Notes: generated from the sequence alone by a model not told the origin. A DNA stretch of 64,000 nt from Hermodice carunculata (GCA_964020975.1 OZ026619.1:96456804-96520803); one strand, 5' to 3'; numbered from the stretch's first letter, positions 18,870 through 31,589 are shown. Numbers and translations are program-made.

Positions 18870-21800
18870 CATTGCACAATGGCTCCAATTAATATAAACA
18901 CAGAGGATTGCCAAGATCTGACAAGATCTAGGCATTGGTAATACTACAGCCCAACATATAGTATCAGCCCGTGATGAATTGGCAAAAGTGGCACAAGTGC
19001 TGACCGACTCCAGCCTGATTCAACCCAACATTTTGACCAAAGAGCAGTGGGACAGAAATATTGAGGAGCAGCAGATTTGCTTTGAGGAGAGTCAAGTACA
19101 AACAGAGGGTACTTCCAAAGGTAAGGTGGCCTCACTGAAGAAGGCTGGAAACATTGCATGGACAATATGACGTAACAAATAGCTACTATGATGAAGAGTG
19201 TGGAGGACAGGTTAAGTGACAGAATGGATGCTATGGATCAAAAACGGGATGAGAATTGGCAAGAAATTGATGCCATCAAGATCAAGAACAGCAGATTAGC
19301 TCCTTCACATTCCACTATCATGGATACAGTTGTGAAGACCGATGGTGTTACTGCAGACCAAGTCAACAACAGAATGATCAATGCTGTTGATAAGTTAGCA
19401 GCACAGAGTTGGTCAACGGTCACAACCACAATTAGCACACCTGTGGTCAGACTGTCTACTGTTACAGTTAGCCAAACACCAAATGTGGCCGCTTCTGATA
19501 TGACCCCCCCCCCCTTACGTAGGTGATACAACATAATGTGGATACAAGTGTGTTTACATCACAAAATCTGCCACACATACAAACTAATGTAGGTAGTGGT
19601 GCTACCAATCATACAGTTAACACATTACCAACTTGTGTCTCACACATGCACACACAAATGGCAGCACAAGGTTTCCGCCCAGGTTCACAATCTATTTTGT
19701 ATGGTGCACCCCCAGGGTTTAACATTCAAGCACAGATGGTGTCATCACACTATGTTGGCAACCAAGCCACTTTGTTGCCTGGTTTACTGTCATTTTATAA
19801 TAGTCCGCCTGTTAGTTTGCCCATGCCACCTTATTCCAGTTTGTCGTTCATGCCCTTGGCACAAGCACCCCTTTGACCCTCCAATTTTGCTCCTGAACTG
19901 ACAACACATAGAATTCTTATTCCCCAAAGTCTAAAGATCACACAACCGGCTAACACTGCATCACTAACCCATCAGTTTGCTTCACCATCTGTTAAGATGG
20001 CTGACCCTGATTTCAATGAGGATGATGGGGCTGCAGGAAGTATTCGATGTGGCGGCTGTGACCTTTTCTCATCACCAAGGCTTGCAAGACAACCAATTCG
20101 AGGGAGACAAAGTTATAGGCAGGGTCGAAGACTTCAAGAGAATGACAGGAGAGGACAGGTCAAGGAATCTTCACCACCAAAAATGGCCACGTATGATGGC
20201 AAACAAGACTGGCAATCCTTCAATGCACAATTTGATAGAATGGCTCAAAGATACACATGGACTGAAGAGAAGAGATTGGATAGACTGATAGACTGATAGA
20301 CTGTTTGAGGGGAAAGGCCTTAGAATTGTTTAGCGGGTTGCAGGTAGAGAGAATTTTGACCTTCTACCTAGAAAGTTGGATCATTGCTTTGGCAGGAAGG
20401 ACCCTGCTGCAAGTGTGAGGCAGCAATGAGCTTCTCTTTTTTAAGCAAAAGGCAGGCGAACCTTGGAGGAGTATGCCGAAAGAGCCCAAAAATTGGCCCT
20501 TGATAGCTTTCCCAAGGCAGAAAGAGATGCATCAAATATTCTTCTTACCATGGCAACAGAGGCTTTCCTCAAGGGATGCACTCATTGGAAAGCTTCACAT
20601 CAAGTTCTGAACAAGGAACCTGCTCCCCTGGAAGAGGCTTTGCACTTGATGAAAATTCATGAGCAGAATTAGGGAATTATGTTTGGGAGTGTAAAGAAGA
20701 CTGTGAAGGTAGTATCCTTTGAAAACGCATCAGATGATAATAATGAGTTATTCACAAGGAAAACTGAGAAAGAAGCCCCAGAGAAGAACAAGATGCCCTT
20801 TGAGGAAAGAATGGCCACACTAATTCAGAAGCCTGTAACAGAAGCAGTCAAATGTGGCTTGGGATGAAAGATGTGATAAGAAACATGGCTGTTGTATTGA
20901 AGATTTTTTCGAAGTCTTCAAGCAAGAAAGAATTAACAGGGCACACTCCATCAAGAGACATACCTAGCACTCCACCCAAGGAGAGGGGACCCTGTTTTAA
21001 GTGTGGTATTACGGCCCATTTTTACATGGAGTGCCTAAAAAGATCCCCTGGTCAGAGATCTCCCAACACTGACTCCCCTAAGTGAAAAAACTGAGTAGGG
21101 TCACTCAACAACCCAGAAGTATTCAAGTGACCAATCAGTTGATCCATCTGGAGAGCAGGAAGCCCTTAAAGGATCAAGTGTATTTAATGTAAATAGTGAT
21201 GAGTCTCATGCAAAGAGTTTAGAGTCAACTTCAGGAAGGAGGTGGGATATAACATTATAGTCCCCATAGCTGTAAATTTTGTGGATACTTCAGTGGTCGT
21301 GGACACTGCTGCCCAAGTAACACTAATTAGTTGTGAATTAGCTGACCAAATTAGTTTGAATCTAGCCAATACTGACAAAGTCAGATTGAAAGGTGCAGCT
21401 AAAGAAAGTCGTATGGTAGCCTTTATAGTGAGACAGGCTCACATCTCACTTGGAAAGAGAGTGTTCCCTTGGGATGTTTATGTCGCCCGAATTTCTGATC
21501 CGGTAACATAAGGATTGGATTTTCTGTTATTCCATCACTGTGTAGTAGATTTAAAGAGCAATTCTATCACACTGGGTGACATAGTGATACCTGCAAAACT
21601 TTGTAGTAGTGGAGACACCAAACATTTCATTCACAAGGTTGTCTTAAGATCACAGACTGTCATTCCACCTAATAGTAGGGTAATGGCCAGTGGCCAGTGT
21701 TTTGATCAAGAATGCTCAGTGGGGTGACTATGTGGTTACTCCTTTGATTTTGAGGAAAGAACAACATGTAGTGTTCCCTGCACTTCTGGTATCAGGTCAA

Positions 21801-24360
21801 GGTCAGGTTCCTATGGAATTTGTGAACTTATCAGATAGTTTGGTAATCTTGAAACCTGGTAGATTGGTGGCTTGTGCTATGTTAGCACAAGAAGTTTTAG
21901 AACAGACTTCAACTAGTTTAGTAGAATGTGGTTCGTCACACTCAATGGATAAATGATCTGGTACAAATCCCACAGAGGTACAGTTTGGGTCCAATGTGGT
22001 ACTGAAAGATGTGGTGCTAATCCAATCCCACGGAGGTATGGTTTGGTTCCAGTGTGGTACAATATACCAGTCCACTCAAAGACAATGTCCACACTCTGCA
22101 GGCACAAAGTGTAAATGGGTAGCACCAAATATACAAGTCCACTCAAGACACTGTCCACACTCCACAGGTACAATGTAAACAATGGCTCACAGGCCCAATG
22201 GCTTGATGACAACACATAGCTTCTGTCAGATCCTTCAGAATTCTCTCCTCTCTTCTCTTTGTCTGGAAAACATCTGCTTTATATCTAGACACAGAAATAT
22301 CACCACTGTTCCAGAGTTTTCCAATTAGTCACTTATCACAGTGCATTGAGACCTGTCTGGATTACCTCATATGAATGTAGGTCAGCATTCTAGCTTATTC
22401 CACATGTTTACTAGATACATGTGAGTCACGCACAAAACAGACCAACTCAGTGACTCTGCAGTGACCCTCCACAGCAGTCATTGTAATCAATGACCCGGCA
22501 CACACTCAAAGAATATAGGGACCTTTCCAAATGAAAACAAACAGCCATAGATATTTTCATAAATGGTCAAATGTTAACTTGGCCACAGAAAAACACAGAA
22601 GCTGGCAGCATTGCTGGCTGATTATTCTGATGTTTTTTTCAAAGCATGACCTGGATCTAGGCTGCTTTTCAGGAGTTACTCACAATCAGATCAACACACA
22701 AGATGCTAAGCCAGTGAAACAAAGCTTGTGATGAGTCCCGCTAGGTTTTGAGGATGAAGAAGAGAAACATCTAAGACAAATGTTGGACGCTGTTGCGTTC
22801 TTTGGTGTATTGACTACCATGATCTTAACAAGGTCACAGTCAAGGACGCCTATCCCTTACCACTCATTGATGAGTGTTTGGACACCTTAGGGGGTAATTT
22901 ATTCTATTCTTTATTAGATATGGCAAGCTCGTACTGGCAAATCCCTATTAAAGCATGTGACTGTCACAAAACTGCCTTTATTACCAGGTACAGATTGTTC
23001 AAGCAGGTCTGTACGGCCTTTGGCCTTTGTAACACACCGGCAAATTTTATACAAACGATGAATCTAGTGCTCAGAGGCCTCACATGGTCGAGTGTTTTGG
23101 CATTTTTACATGATGTGCTGCTCCTGGGAAAATCATTCACCGAACACTTCGATAACCTTAGGACAGTCCTTGACAGATTCCGGCAGAACAGGATAAGACC
23201 AAAGAAGTGTACACCATTTCAAAAGGAAATGAATTTCCTGCAGAAAATGGTATACAAGGCAACTGTGGCTGTGGACCCTGGGAAAATCGAGGCAGTGAAG
23301 ACTTGGCCTGTTCCCCACAGTACAAAGGATGTGGAATCCTTCCTTGGGTTCATAAACCTACATTGGGAGCATATTGGAGGCTTTGCACAGGTAACTGATT
23401 GTCTGTATGAGTTAACTGGTCCGTAAATTAAATTCAGTTGGGAGAGTGAACACCAACAGGCTTTTAAGAAGTTGAAGAAATTTCTAATTGAAGCTCCTGT
23501 CTTAGATTTTCTAGGAAAAGGAAGGAATATTTTGTCCGGATTGTGATGCTTCAGGTGGTAGCATAGGGGCAGAGCTCAGTCAGTTTCAGGATGGTAAATT
23601 TCAGGTTATGCGTATGGCAGTTTGTCATTAACACCACCTCAACAAGAAGTACTGCACGACACATAAGGAGCTACTTGCTGTCGTATGGTTCACACGTCAG
23701 TACAGGCACTATTAACTTGGCAGAAGATTCATGACAAGAACTGATCATAGTAGTTTTACATGGTTGATGTGTTTTCAACATTTGGAAAGTCAATTGGCCA
23801 GATGGCTTGAAGAGCTGAGCCAATATGACATGCAGATTTTACATAGGCCAGTTAAAAACCATCAAAATGCAGATGCCTTAAGTAGAATTCCTGATTCAGA
23901 TGTCTTCTGTGATTGCTATAGGGCAGTTGTTAGTGTATCTGAACTTCCATGAGGGGGTTGTAAATATTGTACCTGTGCTCATGAGCAATGGAATCATATT
24001 GAGGAGGAATTGATGATGTGATCCCATTAGCTGTCCGTCAGGTTCCAATGAGTGGCCCAGTTCTGATTGCGATTCTGAAGATGACAAGGATGCTGATCCT
24101 GGTGTGAACTGGTTTGGGGGGTATACAAGTCAAGAATTATCAAATTTTAACAGAAGCTGTCAAGAAACTACATGTAAATGTACCTGTGAACCAAGCCTAA
24201 GATATACACTATACTGTCTCAGTATTAGCTATGAGGAACACGCTTCATCTCACTGGTTACAACAAAACAAAGCCACGAGAGTGTCCACTGAGATGACAGA
24301 AATTTTACCCTGCTTGGTCTGGCCGACTCAGCTCTGTATGTAGTCTATTTTTAACAGAGG
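18870..24360 (+). mobile_element. Ty3/gypsy-type retroelement fossil
   Basis: Parts lie in canonical order on the plus strand: a gag region (about 18880-21085) with a zinc knuckle near 20990-21035 (CFKCGITAHFYMEC), a retropepsin-like region near 21240-21510 with a DTA active-site triplet, a reverse transcriptase at about 22790-23425 (YSLLDMASSYWQIP, FGLCNTPANFIQ, LGFINLHW blocks) and an RNase H end at about 23730-23950. The gag start resembles a helix-hairpin-helix motif. Between protease and reverse transcriptase lies an unrelated block with tandem repeats. The integrase is not recognisable and no LTR pair was found. The element is broken in many places and looks old. Confidence 0.85.
21955..22190 (+). 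repeat. Short tandem repeats inside the retroelement fossil
   Basis: Two pairs of imperfect tandem units: one built on cccacggaggtatggtttgg (about 50 bp period), the next on agtccactcaaagacaatgt (about 55 bp period). Confidence 0.7.
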
Positions 24361-25080
24361 GTACACTCAGGCTTGTTCTGCCTAGAAGTCTGGAGCTTGT
24401 GTTCCCTTGGGACTGATAATCTCAGCAGACTGACATTGCCTCATGCAAAAACAGGCCAGCTGGGACACCAGTTTCAGTCATGGTGCACTGACAGATCTGT
24501 GCAGCTCTAGTGGAAACTATAGCCTGCCTGGTACATATGGCAGTATGGAGTTCTGTATTTCATGCAGAACCTCATTACACAGTTGTTGTGCCCCCCCCCC
24601 CCACCTCCTTTTTTTTTTTTTGCTGCAAGACCCAAACCTTCCAAAGCATACACCTACCATGCATGGGGCTGCCTGTGAGACAGGTTCAAGCTAATTAATT
24701 ATGAATGCAAAATGGTTGCCTGGCACTATAGAGGTCAATCAATAGGTCATACAGCAAGCAGTTCAAGGCCTGCATGTGGATTGGGGAGAAATTTGGTGAA
24801 TTTAGCATACATTAAAATTCCCCAAGTTTTGTTTGTATGCTATTGGATTTACCAGTTGTCTCAAACCTTTATGTGTATGTTAGAACCTTGTGTCTATCTG
24901 CAATAGTTTGTAAGATATGCAGCTTTTAAAACTTTAATTGCCCCTAATTTGCATTATTTTAAACATCATGACTATTCCAACCTAGGTGCTTAATTTCACC
25001 AGTAGGGGAGTCACCATGCCAAGTTTGGTGATTGTCGGAATAATAATGTCTGAGAAAAACTCAGGACAAATCTGGTTGTA
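24360..25080. other. Sequence after the retroelement fossil
   Basis: No gene recognised. A C run next to a T run lies at 24592-24621. This may be the remnant 3' region of the fossil, but no terminal repeat supports that. Confidence 0.4.
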
Positions 25081-25167
25081 AAGAAGGAAGAAACAAAGAA
25101 AGAAGGAAGGAAAGAAAAATAGAATTCTTGGAAAAACAAAATGTCTGGGTTTGCACCCAGACATAAA
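25078..25167 (+). repeat. Hairpin-ended repeat terminus with (AAGG)n
   Basis: A purine microsatellite (gaaggaagaaacaaagaaag) is followed by a perfect hairpin, atgtctgggt-ttgc-acccagacat, at 25140-25163. The same arrangement, inverted, lies at 25905-26064 and marks the end of the tandem-array element there. Confidence 0.65.
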
Positions 25168-25904
25168 AATCTAAGTGACCGGGGGATAGCGAAAGCCAGG
25201 GGAAGGCTTGCGGATTGACTAGCGTACGGTCTGACTCGGGTGCAGTTTGACCGGGGTACTGGTTGACTAAGGTACAGTTTGACCAGGAATCATCGATGAG
25301 CAAATGGTGAGAAGAGGAACAAAGAGGACTAGGTGTGGAATATCGCCGTCCATATTTGAGCCAGTCTTCGTTGAATGGAAGTGACCCCTGCGTATGGAAT
25401 CAAATTTCTTCTTCACCCTGATTGGCCTCCAGTGAATAAATTTGTATTTTTGTTTACTTTATTACGGATGTGTACACAATTAAGCAATTAAAGTAAAGCT
25501 GGTAAGTAAATGAAAATAAAAAATTATTCATTGGCGGCCATTCAGAACGTAGGAGAAAATTGAGTCTGTACGTGGGGGGGGGGGGGGGGGCACTTCCGTT
25601 CAACGAAGAGTGGGTCATTTGGAATTGAGACCCTTTGCAAGGAATAAAGTGACCCAAGTGGGCTAAATACGTCCGACGACTCAATCATTAGGCAGGGATG
25701 GAGAGAGTGGATTATGGCAAATCTTTGAATATATAGATTATATGTGTCAGGGCAGCAGAAGGTGTTTAAAGTAGGAAAACAGTTGGGGGGGGGGGGGCAA
25801 TTTTTGTTTGTTCCCTTCTAAACCTTATCAGTATTTTTGGTGGACAGTGACTTTGGCGGTCAGTATGAACGGGTCCGTATCAACCAGAATATGATGACAA
25901 CCAT

Positions 25905-27540
25905 TTTGTTGGTTATGCCTGTGTGCCGACACAAACATATTGTTTTTCTAGGAATTCTTTATTATGTCTGTGTGCCAACAGACATTCTGTTTTTCCATGA
26001 GTTCTTTCTTTCTTTCTTTCTTTTTTTCTTTTTCTTTCTTTCTCTCTTTCTTTCTTTCTTTCTTTATTTCTTTACAGGCAAATTTTTCCAACATTTCATT
26101 TGAAAAGTATTATACATAGAAACTCCCAACATGGCATGACTATACTTCCATACAAGAAGTCTTGAGTTTTCATAAATAGGTTTAACAGTTTTGAAAATTA
26201 TGCAAATTAGGGTCATTTGAAAATTGAAATCTTGAATATCTCCAAAATTATTATAGGTACAGGTAACCAAGCCAACTTCAATCAATAAGTTTGTAACACT
26301 GCACATTTTTGTAATTTAAAGGTCTAAAGGTCAAAGGTCAAGGTCATTTGGACCTTTCAGTTTTTCATCCAGCCATAACTTAGTCAATTTTTATCCAATT
26401 TTGATCACGTTGGGCTCAAATTGTAGGTATTGTAACACAACATATTTTTGTAATTTACATGTGACCTCTAAAGGTCAAAGACCTAGGTCATTTGGACCTT
26501 CGAAATTTTAATCTAGCCATAACTCAGTCAATTTGCACCTGTGAAAGTTTCATCTAGCAGGAAATAGGTCAATTTTTATCCAATTTTGATCATGTTGGAC
26601 TCCAATTGTAGCTGTTATAACATTACACATCTTTGTAATTTACATGTGACCTCTAAAGGTCAAAAGTCGATGTCATTTGGACCTTTCAGTTTTTCATCTA
26701 GCCATAACTTGGTCAATTTTAGGTAACACTACACTTTTTAGTAATTTACATGGTACCTCTAAAGGTCAAAGATCTAGGTCATTTGGACCTTCGAAATTTT
26801 CATCTAGCCAAAACTCATTCAATTTGTTGCCAATTTTGATCATGTTGGGCTCAAATTGTAGCTTTTGTAACTCTACACATTTTTGTAATTTAGATGCGAC
26901 CTCTAAAGGTCAAAGAGCAAGGTCATTTGGACCTTTGAAATTATCTTCTAGCCATAACTCCATCTATTTTGTATTCAATTTTGATCATGTTGGACTCCAA
27001 TTGTAGCTATTGTAACACTACACATCTTTGTAATTTGTATGTGCCCTGTAAAGGTCAAAGAACAAGGTCACTTGGACCTTTTAAATCATCTTCTAGCCAT
27101 TACTCAGTTGTTATCCAAATTTGATTATGTTGGACTCAAATTGTAGATGTCACTGCACAGTTTTGTTGTTTACATGTGAGATTTAAAGGGCAAAGGTCAA
27201 GGTCATTTGGACCCTTGAAATTTTAATTCACTCAACCCAGCTAATTTCCATCCAATTTTAATCATTTGTACTCAAATGGTAGGTATTGCAACACTGCACA
27301 TTTTTGTGATTAACATATAGCCTTTAGAGGTCAAAGGTCAAGGTCATTCAGCCCTTTGAAAGTTTCATCTAGCCATAACCTCGTCAGTATTCATCAGATT
27401 TGGTTCATGTTGGGCTTAAATTGTAGGTATTGTAACAATATACATGTTATTAATTTACATGTGACCTCTAAGGGTTAAAGATTAAGGTCATTTGGACTTC
27501 AAAATTTCCATCCAGCCATAAGCTTAATGGAATGTGAACT
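25905..27540 (-). mobile_element. Tandem-core repeat element A (Helentron-like architecture)
   Basis: Read on the minus strand the element has a core of about ten imperfect units of roughly 140 bp, a segment at 26065-26310, an (AAAG)n microsatellite (26006-26064) and a hairpin (25967-25990) resembling the one at 25140. Unit landmarks on the plus strand are ctctaaaggtcaaaggtcaa, ctagccataactcagtcaat and attttgatcatgttgggctc. One extra hairpin copy sits at about 25915. No protein is encoded; the open frames are translations of the repeat. The architecture equals that described for non-autonomous Helentrons (pearl/HINE); assignment is inference. Confidence 0.65.
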
Positions 27541-27630
27541 ACCAAACGAACAAAGTTGTAGCATTCAACATTTACAACTTTTGAAGGCACAGACAGATTT
27601 GCTTTGCAAGAAATATTCTTTTCTAGTTTC
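27540..27630. repeat. Segment duplicated at 29625-29690
   Basis: The phrases aacttttgaaggcacagaca, gatttgctttgcaa and ttcttttctag recur at 29630-29684. The piece separates the two tandem-core elements. Confidence 0.65.
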
Positions 27631-28700
27631 TTTCTTTCTTTCTTTCTTTCTTTCTTTTTTTACCGGCAAATTTTCCGACATTTCATTTGAAAAGTATTAT
27701 ACGTAGAAACTCCCAACTTGGCATGGTTATACTTCCATACAAGAAGTCTTGAGTTTTTGTAAAGAGGTTTAACAGTTTTGAATTATGCAAATTAGGGCCA
27801 TTTGAAAATTTAAAACTTGAATATCTCCAAAAACTATTATAGGTACATGTAACCAAGCCAACTTTAATTAATATGCTTGTAACACTGCACATTTTTGTGA
27901 TTTACATGCGACCTCTGAAGGTCAAGGTCATTTGGACCTTTGAAATTTTCTTCTAGCCATAACTCGGCCAATTTTTATCCAATTTTGATCATGTTGGGCT
28001 CAAATTGTAGATATTGTAACCCTGAACATTTTTGTTATTTATATGTGACCTCTAAAGGTCAAAGGTCAAGATCATTTGTACCTTTGAAATTTTCTAGCCA
28101 TAACTCAATCTATTTTTATCCAATTTTGATCATGTTTGGCTCAAATTGTAGATATTGTAACACTTCACATTTTTATAATTTACATGTAACCTCTAAAGGT
28201 CAAAGGTCAAGGTCATTTGGACCTTTGAAATTTTCATCTAGCCAGAAATAGGCCAATTTTTGTCCAATTTTGATCAGGTTGCACTCAGATTGTAGCTTTT
28301 ATAACACTACACGTTTTTGTAATTTACATGTGATCGCTAAAGGTCAAAAGGCAAGATCGTTTAGATCTTTGAAATTTTCTGGCCACAACTCAATCAATTT
28401 TTATCCAGTTTTGATCATGTTTGACAATGGCTCAAATTGTAAATATTGTAACACTTCACATTTTTGTAATTTACATGTAACCTCTAAAGGTCAAATTCAT
28501 TTGGACCTTTGAAATTTTCTTGTTTTTATCCAATTTTGATCATGTTGGGCTCAAATAATTGTAGCTATTGTAACACTGCACATTTTTTTAATATACGTGA
28601 CCTCTAAAGGGCAAAGGTCAAGGTCATTTGGACTTTGAAATATCCATCCAGCCATAAGCTTAATGGAATGTGAAGTACCGAAGGAACAATGTTGTAGCAT
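27630..28700 (-). mobile_element. Tandem-core repeat element B
   Basis: Second copy of element A: (CTTT)n at 27630-27658, the same 250-bp unique segment beginning ggcaaattttccgacattt, about six core units, and the same end (ccataagcttaatggaatgt to ttgtagcatt) at 28650-28700. The hairpin end is missing, so this copy lacks its terminus. Confidence 0.65.
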
Positions 28701-29110
28701 TTTATAGCGAGCGTCGGCGACATCTTACCATAAACACGTGAATATAAGATATAACAGAATGGTAAATTATCCAATCAGAAGAGTACTCGGTATCTATCCA
28801 ACGAAGCTGATTTTCTTTGTCATCCCTTACTGCGCATGCGCACATGGGCGCAGACATTGCGTTTTTTAGGCACCACGGGTAATTTTCGCAGTTTTATTTA
28901 CACCAAAGTCTCACACTTACCGGCCTTTATGGAAATCATGTCAATAATTCATAACTGAGCTTCAGAAAACGTTGTCAGCAGAGTGTAGTGAATGATAATG
29001 ATTGACCGACTTGCATCGTTAACACCTCGACGGAATGTGGGCCTGGAAAACATGCTTCTGGGGCTGGAAGTGGGTTTCCGCAGAAATAAAAAACTTAGCA
29101 GGTGTGAGGG
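28700..29110 (+). promoter_or_regulatory. Candidate CpG-type promoter with NRF1 site
   Basis: A perfect NRF1 palindrome, TGCGCATGCGCA, is at 28831-28842 in a locally CpG-richer stretch (gcgagcgtcggcgac at 28707, gggcgcag at 28846). NRF1 sites of this form mark TATA-less promoters of housekeeping genes in animals. A short open frame follows (28992, MIMIDRLASLTPRR) up to a weak donor-like cag/gtgtgag at 29100. AIMP1, 6.3 kb downstream on this strand, needs an upstream untranslated exon; this region is a candidate, unproven. Confidence 0.35.
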
Positions 29111-30480
29111 TAAACTAAATAAACATCCTAAAGTATGTAGTATTTGTTGCGTATGTTGTGTCTCACCTAACTAGTATCTGCACACTGTGCAGTCACCAGG
29201 TCGCTTCTCGGGGCCTTCCAGATCGCAACTTCCAGTCACACTTACCCCCCAGGGGCCCCAAAACGCCATGTTGCCAAAGCCTGATCCAATTTTGTTGTTG
29301 TTGTGCAACAATCCAGCAATCATTCTCCGTATTCACAACGTCTCTGCCACAGGATACAGCACTAGTTCAATGCCAATGGCAATATAAAAATCTTGGGAAC
29401 AATACTTAGATTTGTGGAACAGTGTCTAACAAAAAAAAAGGCTAAACGGCAGAAAATGTTCATTTGTTCAAGGTAGTACGGCCTCGCCCCTCTGGACTGG
29501 TTTAGTAAATGGCTGCTTTAAAGGGACCTAACGACCAGGTGCTTTGTACTGCCTGATTCACCGACGTTATTATCGCTACTTTGTAATGCTGATGCTCGCA
29601 TCTTTGGCTATGCCTAAAACATATTATTTGCAACTTTTGAAGGCACACAGACAGATTTGCTTTGAAACAAATCTTCTTTTCTAGTTGCCCCTGTGCTTTC
29701 AGTCGTTGCAGTAGAGCTTTAGTTTTAATATCATCCACTAGAGGGTTCTAGCCTGTGAAAAACACGTCACGTCCTACCGAGTTAGCCAATTATTTGGCCA
29801 CGAATAGATAGTAGTTTTCAATCACCTCTTCATATCTTGATTGGCTGTGATTTTCATTTTAATTTATATCGATGATGCTAGATGATTCCTTGTATGTATG
29901 GCAATATTCAAATATGTGGAATTTATGCCAATAAAGACTGTTGAATCTTGTTCTGGTACATTCAGCACTCGGCAGACACTGTGCGGCGGTACTTGTTGAG
30001 TGACTGACTTTGCTTGGACTGCAACTTGGAAATCGAGGAAAGGGCCACGGTGCCGGCGAAAGGTAAAAAAGCCAGACCTTAATAGGCTGATATACTGCAA
30101 GCTATTCATATTTCGATATGAATATGGAAACGGCTAGCACCGTAAATAGCAAGCGCAGTTTTAATCCTCATGTTATATATATCTGAAGTGAATGACTCCA
30201 GTCACCTTACTACAGATCTTTCACTGTGGAGCATGTGCTGGAACTTGGAAGTGTCGCAGGTGTCACTGTCTTTGGTCCGCATAATATTAAGGCAGGGAAA
30301 ACCCATGTCCATACATACCAAAGTCTGTTGTCAACTGTGCCCAGATCCTTGGCCACCTTACACAAAGGTTCTCTGTGGCAAGGTGAGACAAACAACCCCA
30401 AACAATACTTCATTTGAAGTCCAGCGCATGTCCAATCATGGGGACAAACTGTCCACTTTGCATCATCACTAGTACATATC
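29110..30480. other. Intergenic sequence, no gene recognised
   Basis: Contains a copy of the 29625-29690 duplicated segment and an AATAAA at 29930. Short frames on both strands carry no motif I know. Confidence 0.45.
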
Positions 30481-31200
30481 TATACACACACACATATGTA
30501 CGTATACATATATGTGTAGGTACGTACATGTTGTGCATGTTTTACAAATTTGCGCAGCATATTCTATACTATGGATCTACGGTTTGCGCACACATCGACG
30601 GATAGCGCAACAATCCATGGATGGTGTAGAGCGTTCTTCCAATGGGTATACTGTATGTATTACAAGGGCACAGTGCAAATGTGGCCATACCTGTAGTACA
30701 GTATTATCAGTACATTGTCCAAGATACGTCAGAGACAGATCCAAATTTGTGGCCACATTTTAAAAATGAAAAGATTTAAACTGAAGTTTCCGCAAGAGTC
30801 TGCACCTCCAGCATGTATCAGTCCATGACTGATACATGCCGCATGTTCAGCTCCGTGACTTTTACCCCAAGAGCCGCATGTCTTTATTCCATATAAAAGC
30901 ACCCTAGTAGTGATCCTAAAATGCCCAGCACCTGCTCACCCCACTATTTATTCCCTTTATTCCCTAAATTAAAACTGCCACGGAAAAGCTGGTGACACGC
31001 CATTCAACAGATACCGCTCACTACACTACACTACAGTGCATGGACAGCGCAGCAAAAACATGAACTTGGTGTGTGTGCTACCACTTGTCACAAATGAATC
31101 GAGAGAATGTGCAGCACCAATTCCATCGATGTGTGCGCAAACTATAGATCCATAGAACATTCTTCAAATCCGTAAAAGGCGCACAACATACACACACTTA
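30480..31200. mobile_element. Foldback repeat with about 75-bp inverted arms
   Basis: The left arm at about 30525-30600 (tgttgtgcatgttttac, ctatggatctacggtttgcg, cacacatcga) is inverted at about 31112-31190 (cgatgtgtgcgcaaactata, gatccatagaac, gcgcacaaca). Both arms run outward into (CA)n-rich sequence. The roughly 510-bp interior has no frame and includes a perfect 13-bp hairpin at 30811-30839. Confidence 0.7.
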
Positions 31201-31570
31201 TGATCATATACTATAACAATACCAACACAGGGACAGTCCCAAGCCTTGAAAATTTGTGTCAAATGGGGAGTAAAACTATAATTGCTGCAGAATCGAACAA
31301 GATTATTAAATAATTTGTGTGTATGTATGTGTGTGTAGCATGCGATAAACAATGTAATGTTGACTTAGCATGTAACTAAACTGTTCGTTTCTATTTTTAC
31401 TATGAACATTGAAAAGTAATGGTTGATAAACCTGGAGTACTAAATTATACAAATAATTGGCATTATATTACGGCCATACTGTGATAACATATTGAGTGTT
31501 CTGGCATTTTGTAGCTGGCTGTCAGTGATTTGTAGATTCAGGTGCTATGCGTTTTTTTAATAGAGAGTGA
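31200..31570. other. Intergenic sequence, nothing recognised
   Basis: AT-rich sequence without motif. Confidence 0.4.
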
Positions 31571-31589
31571 TATATGGGGATGTAGGCTT

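Noticed and set aside
26677-28512. Repetitive frames with SSHNS..FYPILIMLGSN
   Set aside because: Translations of the 140-bp tandem unit in elements A and B.
25078-28700. Tandem array as a CRISPR array
   Set aside because: Units are 140 bp, imperfect throughout and without spacer structure, in an animal genome.
29920-30110. AATAAA followed by a GT-rich segment as a possible solo LTR
   Set aside because: No matching second copy, no terminal TG/CA pair and no target duplication could be found.
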